The notes under the pieces were generated by a model. The model ran no database searches, was not told where the DNA came from, and worked only from the letters and a program-made list of their open reading frames with translations. A DNA stretch of 64,000 nucleotides, from positions 1 through 64,000 of the forward strand of contig LLCB01000318.1 in assembly GCA_001414345.1 (NCBI GenBank), read 5' to 3'. Within the stretch, counting starts at the first letter, position 1. Each line of letters starts with the position of its first letter. This document shows positions 1 to 10,890 of this stretch, piece after piece. The translations under genes were made by a program, and so were the position numbers. The stretch comes from Hymenoscyphus infarciens. Its lineage: Eukaryota; Ascomycota; Leotiomycetes; Helotiales; Helotiaceae.

Positions 1-1
1 G

Positions 2-32
<31 letters not shown>

Positions 33-545
33 CCTCCTGGTTTTTAGTAGTATATATCCTAGATATAAACAGGCTCTAAGATATCTAAAGTTTCCTCGCT
101 TATTTACTTTAATATATAGAATAAGCTATTTATAAATAGTCTAACTTCTTCTAATATAGTATAGATAAGAGAAGAGTGAGAGAGAAGAGTAGAACTATAT
201 ATACTTTCTAACTCGTACTCTATAAATCTTTCTCTAATTATCGCTTTATTTAGAAGAAAGTAGTAGTAAAACTAATAACATAGCTCTAATAGAAGATTAA
301 GAAAACCAGGTTTATAATTTTTAATTTATCTAATAAGGTTATTAATCTAGTCTAAGACAAGCTCTCTAGCTTTGTACCTCACTTTTCTAAAGGTATTCGT
401 AATTATATAGTGCTTAGTTTGTTATATAGCTTAGTCGAGCATTTATTCTTATAGTTTGAATTAATAGAAGCGTTAAACTTTCTTAACTGATGCTTAGAGT
501 TCGTCAAGTTCTTCAAGTTCTTTTTGGTAGGGCTTAATATATCTT
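1..545. repeat. AT-rich, stop-filled repeat DNA with (TA)n run
   Basis: The window opens with about 15 TA dinucleotides (roughly 2-31) followed by some 500 bp of strongly AT-biased sequence rich in TAG/TAA/TATA words in every frame. Composition changes abruptly near 545, where ordinary mixed-GC sequence begins. This is the texture of the large right-hand element (54.9-64 kb) and of the 6-kb island, so I read it as the edge of a RIP-mutated repeat. No recognisable reading frame survives. Confidence 0.6.
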
Positions 546-1667
546 AGTAAACTAATCAGTGGATTTTCCTCGTGAGAAGCTATGACGTTGGTTCGTTGGA
601 CTGGACTTTGTAGCTGCGGCGTGAAGAAAGAACTGTTTGGGTTCATCGACGAAGGTGCGTATCAGCACAACCTTGTAGATTCAGTTGGTGTGGAGACTGT
701 GACAAAACATATGGTAGATTGAAAAGTGCTAAGGGGTTGTGATATGCTTGCAGATTTGCGAGTAGGTCTGATATAGACGTCATAGCTGTCATAAGAGGAG
801 GAGGTTTTCAAGCTTTAAAGAAATTGGCAAACGCAATGTCAGAGGATTCAGTAGACAACTGTATTGACAAGCTCGTATCAAGTGTGGTGTTTCTGGTTTT
901 ATTGTTGACGCTTGGGGCGGATGAGAATGCCAAATTACCTATGAAACACAGCCAAGAATGACTTATGCGGCATGTACCCCCAGCAACTTATAAGTAGTCA
1001 TTCGCTGTAATTTTAACAATAAGGGCCGAAAGTTTCACTACAATTGTTCAAAGGCACACTTTTTATCTCCGCTAGGGGCCTACTATAGGCTAATAAAACT
1101 GGTTTATTGTTCTACGCCCATAATCGGCTCAAATTTCTGATTCTAGAGCATCAACGACCGGAAGTTGATACGGTTGAAAGCAGGCTTCTCTTGCTGTCTT
1201 AATTTGGCTTCGTGGCCGGATGAGACGCTTGTAGTGGCACTTTTTATGATACTCTTGTAACACAAACCAACATCAAAATCACGGGAAGCTGATCAATGAT
1301 CTCAAAAAAGCGCAGGAGCAACTTTCAATGGTCTGTTCGGGTTTGGTATTTACCGCGGGTTCGTATGGCGAGGACGAATTCCTGTGCCACAGCCTCAAAG
1401 TCGTTTAAACCTATCAAAGTAGAGTAGCAGTATCGATTCTCAAGCCTCAATCACACCTATCAAAGTCACTTGCACCCGAAAACTCCATAATAGAGCAGCC
1501 CAGACAAATCCGAAAGTCTATATAGAGCTCGGAGAATTCAACTACCTTCTTCTCCTTCAAACTCCTTGCATCTCGTTGGGGAAATCACAAAGATCACTTT
1601 CTACCAAGCTTGTATTCAATTCGGAATTCCAGCACTTCATTTCATCTGTAAAGCTCAAAAAATCAAG
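546..1667. other. Intergenic stretch, no defensible gene
   Basis: Mixed-GC sequence upstream of the EthD gene. A stop-free plus-strand stretch runs from 743 to 961 (about 72 codons) and an ATG-initiated stretch from 582 to 716, but I could not join them by convincing splice sites and recognise neither product. The last 100 bp or so is presumably promoter and 5' leader of the EthD gene. Confidence 0.4.
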
Positions 1668-2328
1668 ATGGCAGCCTGTCCAAACCATTACACGCACAAC
1701 TTCACCTTCCCTGAGCTCCAGGTCGGATCTGGATCTAACCAGCAACCCTATTTTCGAGCTCAAGTTTTCTTCCACAAGAAACCAGGTCTCACAGACGAGT
1801 TTTTCCACGAGCACTGGAAGTCAGTTCATGCCGATTTAACACTGTCTACCAAGGATACTGGGGTCAACCTCGTGCGATATGTTCAAGTAAGTTTCCTGTA
1901 CCCAAAAACACAAATCCCGACCATGAAGGCCTCAAGCAGATGCAGGCTAACCTTTCTTGTTAGTTCCACCAAGAGGCTCAGCACAAAGAAATGATTGCCC
2001 CTCTTCTCCAATCGAAAATGAAAATTCTCTCCTACGATGGCTGTGCCGAGTTCCTCGCCAAAGATTCCGAAAGCTTCCTCAAATTCATGGATACCATTTA
2101 CAATTCGAAGACGCTCGTGGGTATGTTTGGCACACTGAGAAAGGTAGAACGATGCTGATTTTGGAATGTTTAGGATGCGGGGAAAGGTTCGTAGATTTGG
2201 AGAAGGGGTATGATATTATGGTGGGTTATGACAACCTTGTGTTCGGGAACGGCATTGAGAGTTCTGGAGGGAAAGATGGAATTCTGGCTGCTGATTCTCG
2301 ATTGGATATCTCTGAGAAGAAAGAATGA
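1668..2328 (+). CDS. EthD domain-containing protein (three exons)
   Basis: Predicted 176-residue protein from exons 1668-1886, 1964-2120 and 2174-2328. Introns begin GTAAGT and GTATGT and end TTAG and TTTAG; the three exons sum to an intact frame. EthD family proteins are small dimeric alpha/beta-barrel (ferredoxin-like) proteins; fungal members often sit near secondary-metabolism or aromatic-degradation genes, though many have no known substrate. Visible family features are an N-terminal strand (YFRAQVFFHKKPGLTDEFF), the H-W pair in EHWKSVHADL at about residues 46-55, and a C-terminal GYDIMVGYDNLVFG segment. I chose the ATG at 1668 because in-frame upstream codons add nothing family-like. 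The C-terminal tail after the last strand is polar. It stands alone, with no enzyme neighbour that fixes a role. The family call is firm; the biological role is unknown. Confidence 0.8.
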
Positions 2329-4598
2329 GTCCCCGAGGGTTAGTATTCGCTGTGTATGATCTTGGATGTGAGACAAACTGCCCTCGAATGAATTGATATT
2401 TGCTATCATGTCTATCGAAAAACTTTGAGCTTCACTTTGTTTGGTTGGCTCTGTAGAGGCTCAAATGTGATGTGTGATCGGTCGGACATTTTATAAGGAT
2501 TTTAGAAAAATATATATATTGCTATATACTGACAGAAGTCGAGGGAAGACTCGTTTCGCTTAGTTTGAGATTGATGGCTATGTTGTAATAATGCGAAACG
2601 CTAGAAGAGATGAAACCGGAAGAGTGATTTTTTTAAGAGAGATATAGAGGGCTTGTACTATACGATGTCACGTTTTAGAAAGCCTTACTTGGATGCCCTA
2701 ACCTATGTCACTTAGACCGGCTTATGGCTGTTTTGCCAAGATAATCATATGTAAATAAAATCCTGATAGGAATTGGAGTGCGCTTGGCCGTAGGGTCGCG
2801 ACGGGCTGCTTTATGCCCACAGCTGTAGAGACAGGTACGCCCTCACGCCGAAGGCTAAATTTTTACCGGATGCGGGAACAGCACGGGGCCACCGTCCGCG
2901 CTATTGCGATGGTACGTAGCTCGCAGCTCCTTACTAAAGTGTAGAGTTGGGGGTTTGAGGTGTCATCAGACTTCAAGTGAAATCTTTTCGATAGGAGAAT
3001 TGCAACGTACTCTGTTAAGGCAATTGGTGTTATTAGGTTTCTCTTGGGCAACGTTAAGCGAGGTTGAAGGGAGGCTTGCGATCAAAACAAGGCTATTAGT
3101 ACATAACGTGGTGGAGGCTGAAGTGTTCACTATAATACGTTGGAATCATCTCGTAATTTCCCCATTTTCACATTTTATTTTCGGATAAAACAAGCCTCTC
3201 TATCTCAGCCTATAAATGGGAGGAAATCTTTAGGTGTTTAGGTGTCCTCACGCCCCCACTCGTAGCGAAAAACATACAGCCAACGGTACAGCCGAATCCT
3301 TTCTTTGGAGCAAATGAGCTTACTAGATGATAATTATAGCGTGATTCCGAAGTTGAGATCTCGTACGTAATTGGTCTATTTAAAGGGACGTTGAGGCCCA
3401 AATTCTGATAGGTATCACTGAGTTTGTGGCAGGCCAAATCGAGGCTGGTATTCATATATGGTTATCAGCCACAGCTAATGCCGTCTGGAAGCTCGGTAAG
3501 AGTGACTCAGAGCTGCTGAGAGATAAGGGTCTATTCGCGAATACTTGCTGCTAAGTCTATATGATACTTTGTCTCCAGCTGAGCCTTTATACGTAATGCA
3601 ACGTTTTCTGAATGAAGGCTGGTGCACCACTGGGTTCTATACTTTCACATATCGTATGCGTGCTTTGAACATTCCACTCTCTGATCAACAAGTCTGAAAG
3701 TGGCAGTTTGAAAGTTGAGCGTGTCCAAGCACGGTACTAAAATTGATGCGAGGAGTTAAGTTCACGTGCTAATTGATGAATACCAAAGAACACACCGCAG
3801 CTTATCTTTTGCTTCTTAATTAAAGTAAATGCTAAATCAATTTCATTCAAAGTACGTTCGTACAAATTGGGTTTGTAATCTCAGTGTGAGGTTGAAACAA
3901 ACAAGGGTGATTGATATCTGGCTGGCTGAAGCAGATCACAAGCGGGTAATAAGATTGTGTTCATGAGAAAGTCTTCACATAATTATTGGAAGACGAAACT
4001 TAACCTTATGAGACACTTGAAAGTGATAGAAAACCTCTCTACTTGGAAGACTAACTGATTGTGTAATTCTGATGCTAAATTAGCAAGTTTAAACGCCTCC
4101 TTTGGGCCAAACACGATATCGCATTTCGGGCATGCTGCTGTTTGCAAAAATACCGAAACCTATGTAACTACAAATTATCGAGTTTAGTCTCTAATCTCTT
4201 AACTAAAAAATGCGTCCCCATCTTGTTCAGCAAGGTGTTCATTTTTCCTTCCGTTCTTGACTCATAGACCCTATATTGATCAGCGCTGTCCGCATGAATG
4301 CCAGCCTCGTCAAGCAGAATTCGGTGGCTGGATTTGGAAGCGTTTTAGATAAACAACTAGCTCTTATGTAAATTCTATTTCTATCAACTCTAGCAAACGT
4401 CTTCAACCCGTAGTAAATCTCTCCAATCCTTGTGAAAAAAGGCAAGGGATGTATTTTCCAAAAAGATGTGTAACACATGCATGTAAAAGATTCATCCCCA
4501 AAATCTCCCCCCTCCGTGATACGATTCAAAAACAATAAAGAATAATCCAGCCCTGAGACTTCAGTACTAAAAATTCCATGCCGTTGATAATAATGCAG
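2329..4598. other. Gene-poor intergenic region
   Basis: About 2.3 kb without a coding region I can support. Open frames here are short (under 100 codons), mostly lack a good ATG, and show no motif or splice structure. A (TA)n-like AATATATATATT block at about 2508-2521 lies just after the EthD gene and may be part of its 3' region. Confidence 0.4.
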
Positions 4599-5826
4599 TT
4601 AAAATGCGTCCGGTGTGTCGATACCACAAACTTCCTTAGAAGGAATTAGCACACATCAAATAAGCGAACGAGCCCCGAAGAAACTTACTTTTTTCCTCCT
4701 AGCAAAATCCTGATAAAACTCAAGCCATATATCCCTCGTTTTACAATCATCAAGCTTCTCGCCAACACATTTCGGGGCGTTCTCCTCCATCAACGCACGA
4801 CTCGGGACCCAGGGTTTAGGAACTGGCCAGTCGGAAAAATGGAGAAAAGATGCCTCCTCCAAGACCTTTTCAGCATCCCACTTCTCGTAATCATTCCCTA
4901 AATATTCTTTGGTATGGTCTTCCCGGAAGGCACTAGTGATGAGATCGTATTTCCGATGTGGAATGATCAACGCACAGTCCCCATATAAATTGTTGAATAT
5001 TTCCATGTCGTAGTCGTTCGGGCCGGCTGTTTCTATTGCCTTTACTACGCGCTTGAATTCCACCTCGGAGGGTTCAACCAAGACGATTTGGGAACTGAGA
5101 ACGTGGTCTTTGGGGTCTAGCCAGAACGCTCGAGGAATTGCGATAGGTGCTGAGGGAAGGAGGAAGAGCTCATCCATCGACTTCAGAACGGTGGAGTCGG
5201 AGTCAAGGGAGAGGACTCTGTCGTATTGTGTTTGGTTGAAGGCCAGGAGTTTCGTGAAACTTTCTGCCCACGTCACTATATTACATATTAGTATAACAGA
5301 AACAGGATACGTAAAGATGGCAGGATTAACCATCGTTTCCAGGACGACGTTGCACACCGATGGGCGTCAGTTTTACTCCGTACAAATCTCTGGCTTGTAA
5401 AAGAAGTTTGCTTTCCTCGGAATTATCATCCAAGTGAAAGTCCACGGGATACATCATCAATAAGTCTGCCTTCGCTCCCAGCCTATGCAGGATTTCAAAC
5501 AGCATGACCGAGTTGCACAGATATGCTTGCGTGGTGACATATTGCACGTAGGCAAACCTCGACCAGTCGACCGAGGATGCTGATAGTACCGCGGATGGGG
5601 ATTGGGGTGGCTTAGAATAGTAGAAACTAGGTAGAGGATAATGTGAAAGGAGGGCGAGCGACAAAAGTATAAATATGGTTATTGCCGTCACACGAACTCG
5701 CTTCGATGACAAGATCAGCGAGAAACGAGGGCTCGATAACGAATTTGGACGACTGTTTTCCCTAGTCCAGACGTCTCCAGACAGCATTGTGGAAATTGAA
5801 ATCCGAGGAGAAGGAAAGGCTTTCAT
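4599..5826 (-). CDS. GT8-type glycosyltransferase, Gnt1-like type II membrane protein
   Basis: Predicted 372-residue protein from exons 5826-5331, 5275-4689 and 4634-4599; introns of 55 and 54 bp remove in-frame stops. A basic N-terminus precedes one transmembrane helix at about residues 47-62, giving a type II Golgi topology. The catalytic part contains LSLDSDSTVL around residues 187-196, whose Asp-Ser-Asp is the DxD metal/nucleotide-sugar site of family GT8, preceded by WAESFTKLLAFNQTQYDRV, a strongly conserved stretch in fungal Gnt1-like and related glucuronyl- or N-acetylglucosaminyltransferases. A histidine-containing segment (LHFSDWPVPKPW) near the C-terminus matches the second GT8 motif. 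Fungal relatives transfer a sugar from a UDP-donor onto Golgi glycans. The donor cannot be told from sequence. Exon 3 adds only 11 residues, ending DTPDAF; without it translation would read into the intron. Confidence 0.82.
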
Positions 5827-5979
5827 ATTGTGACGAAGTAGGGGAGAGGAATGAAGGAGAGAGGCATCCCTAGCTAGGCATGTCTATGGCTCGTTTTAAA
5901 GGTAATCTGGTCAGAATAGACTTTAAAGTTTGCATAGAATTTAAGGTTTTCAGCTATGGTAGAACTCAAAGTAGTTAAC

Positions 5980-6835
5980 AGATCTTAGATTCTCTTATAA
6001 ACACTACGGGTATATAAAAAGAAGCGAACTTTAACCTAGCTTAGAGCCTGGTTATAGCGTTACAACGCGACTTAAAGGAGGCAGGTAAGACACGCTAAGC
6101 TATATATAGACTATTAGATCAATTTACTATAAAAGTATATTACCTCTATTTAAAGTTATAGGGATTTTTTATAGTTATAATAAACTTTTATTACTAAAAT
6201 AATAGTTTCAAGTGAGTTTAAGTTAGTATAAAATCAGTGCTTATTTATTCTTTTTATAGTAAATTAAGAGAATGGTCTATAGATTCGCTAATATTATAAA
6301 TACGCTAATATCGTAGATATATAAACATCGGAGGTTTATAAGATTACTAATATAATAATAGCTTTATACCTATATTATTATATATAATAAAGTAACGCTT
6401 AACTATTAATAAGTAACTAAGCTACTAATAAAAGAAGAATAAAATAGAAAAGTAGAAATACTTTTTTCTCTAATATACTCTTAGTAGCTTAGTTACTAAT
6501 AAAGTAGATCTAGAACTAGTCTTATATAATAATTAATAAATAATTTTATTAAGTAGTATTATTATTATAGATATAATTAATAAAAAAATCTAATATCTAG
6601 TATTATTATTTTATAGATAATTAATATATAAATCTATTATCTAGTTCTTATCTTATATAGTTATTAAAATACTAGCTTAATACTATCTAGATAATTAATA
6701 AATAAATCTATATACTAATATTTATATTATATAAGTAATTAATAAATAAATCTAGTATATAATAACTAGTTCTTATAAGTTTAAGGTTAGATATCTATAT
6801 AAGATCTGACCATTAGCAGAGTGTGTTAGAATACA
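5980..6835. repeat. AT-rich relic island with degenerate tandem-like repeat
   Basis: Base composition falls abruptly to mostly A and T, with TAG/TAA in all frames. From about 6529 to 6755 a motif close to TAATTAATAAATAAATCTA recurs at about 6529, 6576, 6612, 6688 and 6733, spaced roughly 36-76 bp, often followed by TAGTATT or CTAGTTCTTA. Pieces near 6030-6105 keep GC words such as CAACGCGACTTAAAGGAGG. I read it as an old transposon fragment mutated by RIP; family not identifiable. Confidence 0.55.
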
Positions 6836-6944
6836 CGAGGTGAAAAAAAGAGAGAGATCCTTATAAGTTCCCAAAAACCTAGCTGCTAATAAATCACAAC
6901 GCCCCGTCCCAACTACAAAACCATATACCAACCATTCCTAACAT

Positions 6945-7349
6945 CTAAACCCTATCAAAAACCCCAAGCAACACACCCCCGATAGCAGTCAACGTAGGCG
7001 CATACCCCCAATGTCCCCACTCCCCCTTCCCAGCAGCATAACAAACAGCCCCGTCCGCAAAAGCCACCGCACTCCCAGCAACACAGATCCAGCCCAAGGA
7101 CTTGCGGTCTCCATAGTATGCGGGGGCATACATGGCAAGACCCCAGAATATATCACGTACCCCGTAGATTATCATGAGGTTATCGACGAGCTTTTGTGTA
7201 GGGGGGTCGGTTGGGTAGTCGAATTCGAAGAATGAGAGGGCGTGGGCGGGGTTGAGGATGGCATTGATGCCGAAGCCGAGGGAGATGGAGGCCATTGCTG
7301 TTGCGGCTATGCGAAGGAAGGGGGATTGGGAGATGCGTGTTGTTGCCAT
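6945..7349 (-). CDS. DUF4267 family small membrane protein
   Basis: Single-exon 134-residue protein starting at the ATG at 7349-7347. It is almost wholly hydrophobic with about four membrane segments: residues 11-30 (IAATAMASISLGFGINA), 55-75 (NNL-type helix with VRDIFWGLAMYAPAYY), 84-103 (LGWICVAGSAVAFADGAVCY) and 112-130. The order of the motifs GFGINAILNP, then YGVRDIFWGL, then DGAVCY followed by a WGHWGYAP loop, is characteristic of fungal DUF4267 proteins, which have no established function. It stands alone, bordered by the AT-rich island upstream of its 3' end and by an untranslated stretch on the other side. The family call is good; no biochemical role can be assigned. Confidence 0.8.
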   Translation of the reverse strand: MATTRISQSPFLRIAATAMASISLGFGINAILNPAHALSFFEFDYPTDPPTQKLVDNLMIIYGVRDIFWGLAMYAPAYYGDRKSLGWICVAGSAVAFADGAVCYAAGKGEWGHWGYAPTLTAIGGVLLGVFDRV

Positions 7350-8443
7350 TTCGAGGGTGCTAGAACTACGCTGGTTAGTTATTTGAAGATATATTCAGGG
7401 AGGAGTTACCTACTGCTTCTCTGGTACGGGGTGCGGGGTAGCAGCAAAGTAGGTACACAGTATGGCGATTCGTTGCAAGAGAGATTTCGAGAGATTTTCA
7501 GTGCACGAACAGATTGATTAGGTTTAAAATGTATCGCAACAATAGCAGATTGGTGGCCAAAATAATCTCAGGGGCGGGATTGGTGTTGTCAAGTAAACAT
7601 AGGAACGCGACCTTTTCCCAAGGCAGCCAACGCCAAAACTCGTGACCTGGCGTTTTTAAGGTCCGAACCCCGAAATCTCGAAATGTCTTCATTTTATTTG
7701 TCGATTTCAATGCGCGCCTCAGTATCATCCTGGGGACCAATAGCTATCGGTACTTAATTAATATAAGCATCTGAGAAGGGTCAAACTACTACTAGATATA
7801 CTTTAGAAAGAGAATCAACCAAAGTAACGACAAAATACGAAAATCATCTTGAGGTTTCTTACCTCAACGAATTATAAGTCGCCTTCCTAGCTTTCCTAGT
7901 TATTATTTTACTAGCTTATTTACTCGTTTACGATTACTATCTATCCCACTAGCCATTCATTGGCTTCAGCTTACTCGCAGCTTACTCGTCAACCCCAACT
8001 GTTCATTCCTAGGCTGCCTTGTGAATTTCCTTTGGTATTTTTTTCAATTCATCTCCTGAAAAGTACTAGGTGGGACAAGTTGAGAAGGAAAAGAAAGTCG
8101 GGAGTGGTTTTTAGATTTGCTTTCGGTGCCTATCGGCATCCTCTCCTCTTTATTCAACAACCTTAGGAGTTTACTTTTGTGTTATATCATTTCGTCGCAC
8201 TCCCAATCCTACTTTTCTTCCGAACAAGACGCAAAGAGATATAATCAAGTGTTCAGTACAGGAGAAACCCCTTTTAATTATTTCAACCTAATTTCATTTA
8301 CAAATGTCAACCGAAAGAAATCAAACCACATTACGACAATTACCCGACGAGGTATCCCGACTTCAATCTTAAACTACAGTACACACAAGCAAAATTAAAC
8401 ACCATCACTATATCCCACCTCATCCTCCTTTCCCGCCTCACCC
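7350..8443. other. Intergenic, AT-leaning, no gene seen
   Basis: Contains short open frames only. 7780-7970 is AT-rich with direct words of the type CTAGC/TTACTCG and may be a small repeat relic. The part just right of 7349 is presumably the promoter of the DUF4267 gene, and the part left of 8443 the 3' region of the secreted-protein gene. Confidence 0.35.
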
Positions 8444-9253
8444 CTAAAACAAAACCATCAACCCAGCAACCACCCCAACTAAATTCCACCCGGTAACAAC
8501 TTTCCCACCCCCATTCGCAGAAATGGGAGCACTAGGAGCAACACTAGGAGCAATAACAGGCTTCGGAGGCGCCGAAGACCCAACAACACTCGTCACCAAA
8601 ACCGTAGTAGGTTTAGGAGTAGTCTTCTGTGGTGCTTGAACGGTTCCATTATTCGTTATGTTTGAGAAACTTGGTGCAGAGCCGGGGACGTAGCTAGGAG
8701 CTGGAGCGGAGATGACGAGTTTGCTGGTCCCTGTGAGGCCGCTGTTTCCTGATGCCGGGAGGGAGAGGGAGGGGGAGGGGAGTGATAATGAGGGTGCCGA
8801 GATTGAAGGTATTGGCACTGACGGAGCGGATGGCGCAGAAGTTGGAGCGGAAGTGTGAGGGCATTGAACTCCCTCTGCACAAGAAGTGATGGTTTTGATG
8901 ACCGAACTGAAGACAGTCGATGGGCCTACACTTAGGACAACTGAGGTGGGTTTTGAAATTGTAATCGATGATGATTCGATGCCAGAGTTGTTGTCGCTTT
9001 CGTCTCCTCCCTCGTCAGACCCCTCATAGGGTGTATCTGATCCTTCGCCTGACCCCTCGCTAAGTGATTTTCCTTCCCCCTCGTCTTCCTCGGTTCCCTT
9101 GGAGGGTGTACCTATAGATGGAATACTAGTTGGCTTTACTTCATCACCACAATCCGCGCTGGCAGCGAATCCAGGCTTTCCACCGACTTCGCTGAAGGTT
9201 GCTAAGACCGTGAGGGCTGAAAGGGCCACGATAGTAAGTGTTGAGAAACGCAT
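8444..9253 (-). CDS. Secreted Ser/Pro-rich protein, probably GPI-anchored
   Basis: Single-exon protein of about 269 residues. I start at the ATG at 9253 because the in-frame codon upstream is TTG and because this Met opens a textbook signal peptide (MRFSTLTIVALSALTVLATF). The mature part begins with an acidic, Gly/Ser/Glu-rich segment and then a long low-complexity run of Ser, Ala, Pro and Thr (repeated SAPS, PSLS, APS words), typical of O-mannosylated fungal wall proteins. Only two or three cysteines are present (ADCGDE and SCAEGVQC). The extreme C-terminus is hydrophobic (LVGVVAGLMVLF) after a small-residue stretch (ISANGGGK), the layout of a GPI attachment signal. Likely located at the cell wall or plasma membrane. 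No enzymatic domain is visible, so function is unknown. Confidence 0.65.
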   Translation of the reverse strand: MRFSTLTIVALSALTVLATFSEVGGKPGFAASADCGDEVKPTSIPSIGTPSKGTEEDEGEGKSLSEGSGEGSDTPYEGSDEGGDESDNNSGIESSSITISKPTSVVLSVGPSTVFSSVIKTITSCAEGVQCPHTSAPTSAPSAPSVPIPSISAPSLSLPSPSLSLPASGNSGLTGTSKLVISAPAPSYVPGSAPSFSNITNNGTVQAPQKTTPKPTTVLVTSVVGSSAPPKPVIAPSVAPSAPISANGGGKVVTGWNLVGVVAGLMVLF

Positions 9254-9931
9254 TCCGATGGTTGGTAACTTCAAGTATTGTCTCGCGAAAGTTGAAGAAA
9301 GAATGAGTGATATATGCGAGTGAGTGTAAGTATTCTCTCTTTCGCGGTATCAAACACAGAAGAGCAAAATAAACGAGTGTGATATTTCGTGTTACTACCA
9401 AAGACAACATGAAATGAGAAGTCAAGTGAACATAGCTGGGGAATCTTATTTTTGTATTTGCTATCCAACTCCCGAACCCACCAAATGGTGTGTTGTACGG
9501 TTATACGCCTGTGATCATCTCCATCGACCTTCAATTTTCAACATACAGGTACCCATCCAATCACCAGTGACCCATCGAAGCACACCCAGAATAAGCGTTT
9601 CGTTTATATCATCTCTTTTCCTAGTGCAAATTATGTTGTACTATGTCGGGTAAATGAACGGGTTTGCTTAGACGAATGGGAGGATGCTAATGTGCTTTAC
9701 CGAGTTGGCTGTTTCGCGCTAGAGAAAGCTTAGATTAGAACATAGGCTTGTTTTATGTTAGGTCGTCACTTTTAAAGCACGGTGTGGCTGTGTGCCAGTG
9801 TAGTACTTAGCCGATGTTTGTGTCGGGTTATCGCAATCTATAAAGGTCGTGTGTGATGTGACACTTAGGCAATCGGAAATGAGAACCTAGAGGGAAATTT
9901 GACACTTTGTCTCGTGTATATATATGTTAAT
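9254..9931. other. Intergenic, promoter side of the secreted-protein gene
   Basis: No coding region recognised. The first 150 bp would hold the promoter and leader of the minus-strand secreted protein gene. Confidence 0.35.
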
Positions 9932-10654
9932 TTAAGGTTGAGAATTTTGGGTTTCGTCGGTTGTGTGTGGAATCTCTCTGGTGGCATGCTCCTTTTCTCC
10001 GGCATCCGGCTGTTCCTCTGGGAGGTATTCGGGACAGTATTTGCTTGCGAAATCTTCCCAAAGCTTCTTTATTGAAATCCAAGAAAGATTTCGAGGGTGA
10101 CAATCTTGTGTTGAATCATTAAAAGATTGTTGGTCAAGTCGCCGGTTGTAGCACTCGCCGGTAGCAGAATCATAGCATCTTAGGGCTTCCCACGGTGCGC
10201 TGTAAATTTCCCGAGTTAACTTTTCTCCTGATCGAAGATACGGGCTCTTATGAAGGGGCTTTTATTTCTACAAGAATAGAACCTTTGATTCCCCATTTGT
10301 GTTTTTGCGTGCTAACTGTGGTAGGATATGCCAAAGGAACTAACGTCTGTCTTGAGATGTCATGACAGTGAACCATACTATTGCCTCCTCCGGTCCTGTC
10401 CTGCATACACGTAGCACGACAACTGGGTGGCCGAAGGCTTGGTCTGGTAACCAAACGATGGGTGTTTGTTGCAACAGTGAAATGTCAATACATCCCTTTA
10501 AGGGAAGCCACAAGATGCAGCCTTCGCAGATATCCCATGGTGCAGGCCTCCATCTGTTGTCAATGTGTTCTGGGTGTGCATGCAGCTTAGCTGTAAAGGG
10601 GCGGAAAAGATGGGAAAAGGGGGGCTGGAGTTCCCACTTTCTTAAAATTGTCAT
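9932..10654 (-). pseudogene. Decayed copy A of the G-x-I-x-x-L-P / HP / MTS family
   Basis: Reading from the ATG at 10654 the frame stays the same for 241 codons to a TAA at 9934-9932, interrupted by three stops: TAG at 10342-10340, TAG at 10270-10268 and TAA at 10264-10262. The conserved signature is clear: WDICEGCILWLPLKG, then FGHPVVVLRV, then VWFTVMTSQD, and after the stops YSAPWEALRCYD. These align with the intact genes at 12.9 and 28.3 kb. Each stop could have arisen by one C-to-T change on one strand or the other (for example CAG to TAG, CAA to TAA), the direction RIP produces. A cryptic intron hiding the stops cannot be excluded, but I found no good donor-acceptor pair in frame. Function unknown. 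Confidence 0.7.
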
Positions 10655-10890
10655 ACATATTGAAAATTCTACGAAGGGTAAAGTCTGTGTCTGGGGGGAA
10701 ATGAAAGCTGGTCTAAAGTGCTGTGGCAAAAAGATGGATAGAGGCTGAGACGAAATTTCCGAAATTGAGAGGTTGTCAATGTGCGGGGGAGAGAGAAATA
10801 AAGAATATGAATATGAATATAAGGCAAATTTAAAGTAGCTGTAAATTCTTGCTTGTGAACACAAAGTCCTAATGAAGAAAAAAGTGTCTT

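Noticed and set aside
1..31. (TA)n run as a possible telomere or centromere mark
   Set aside because: Simple dinucleotide repeat; no TTAGGG units and continuous with ordinary AT-rich repeat DNA.
6529..6755. Regularly spaced repeats as a CRISPR-like array
   Set aside because: Spacers are repeat-like and AT-rich, units are imperfect, and the genome is eukaryotic.
10362..10748. Plus-strand open frame of 128 codons
   Set aside because: Lies antisense to decayed copy A, whose conserved blocks clearly place coding on the minus strand.
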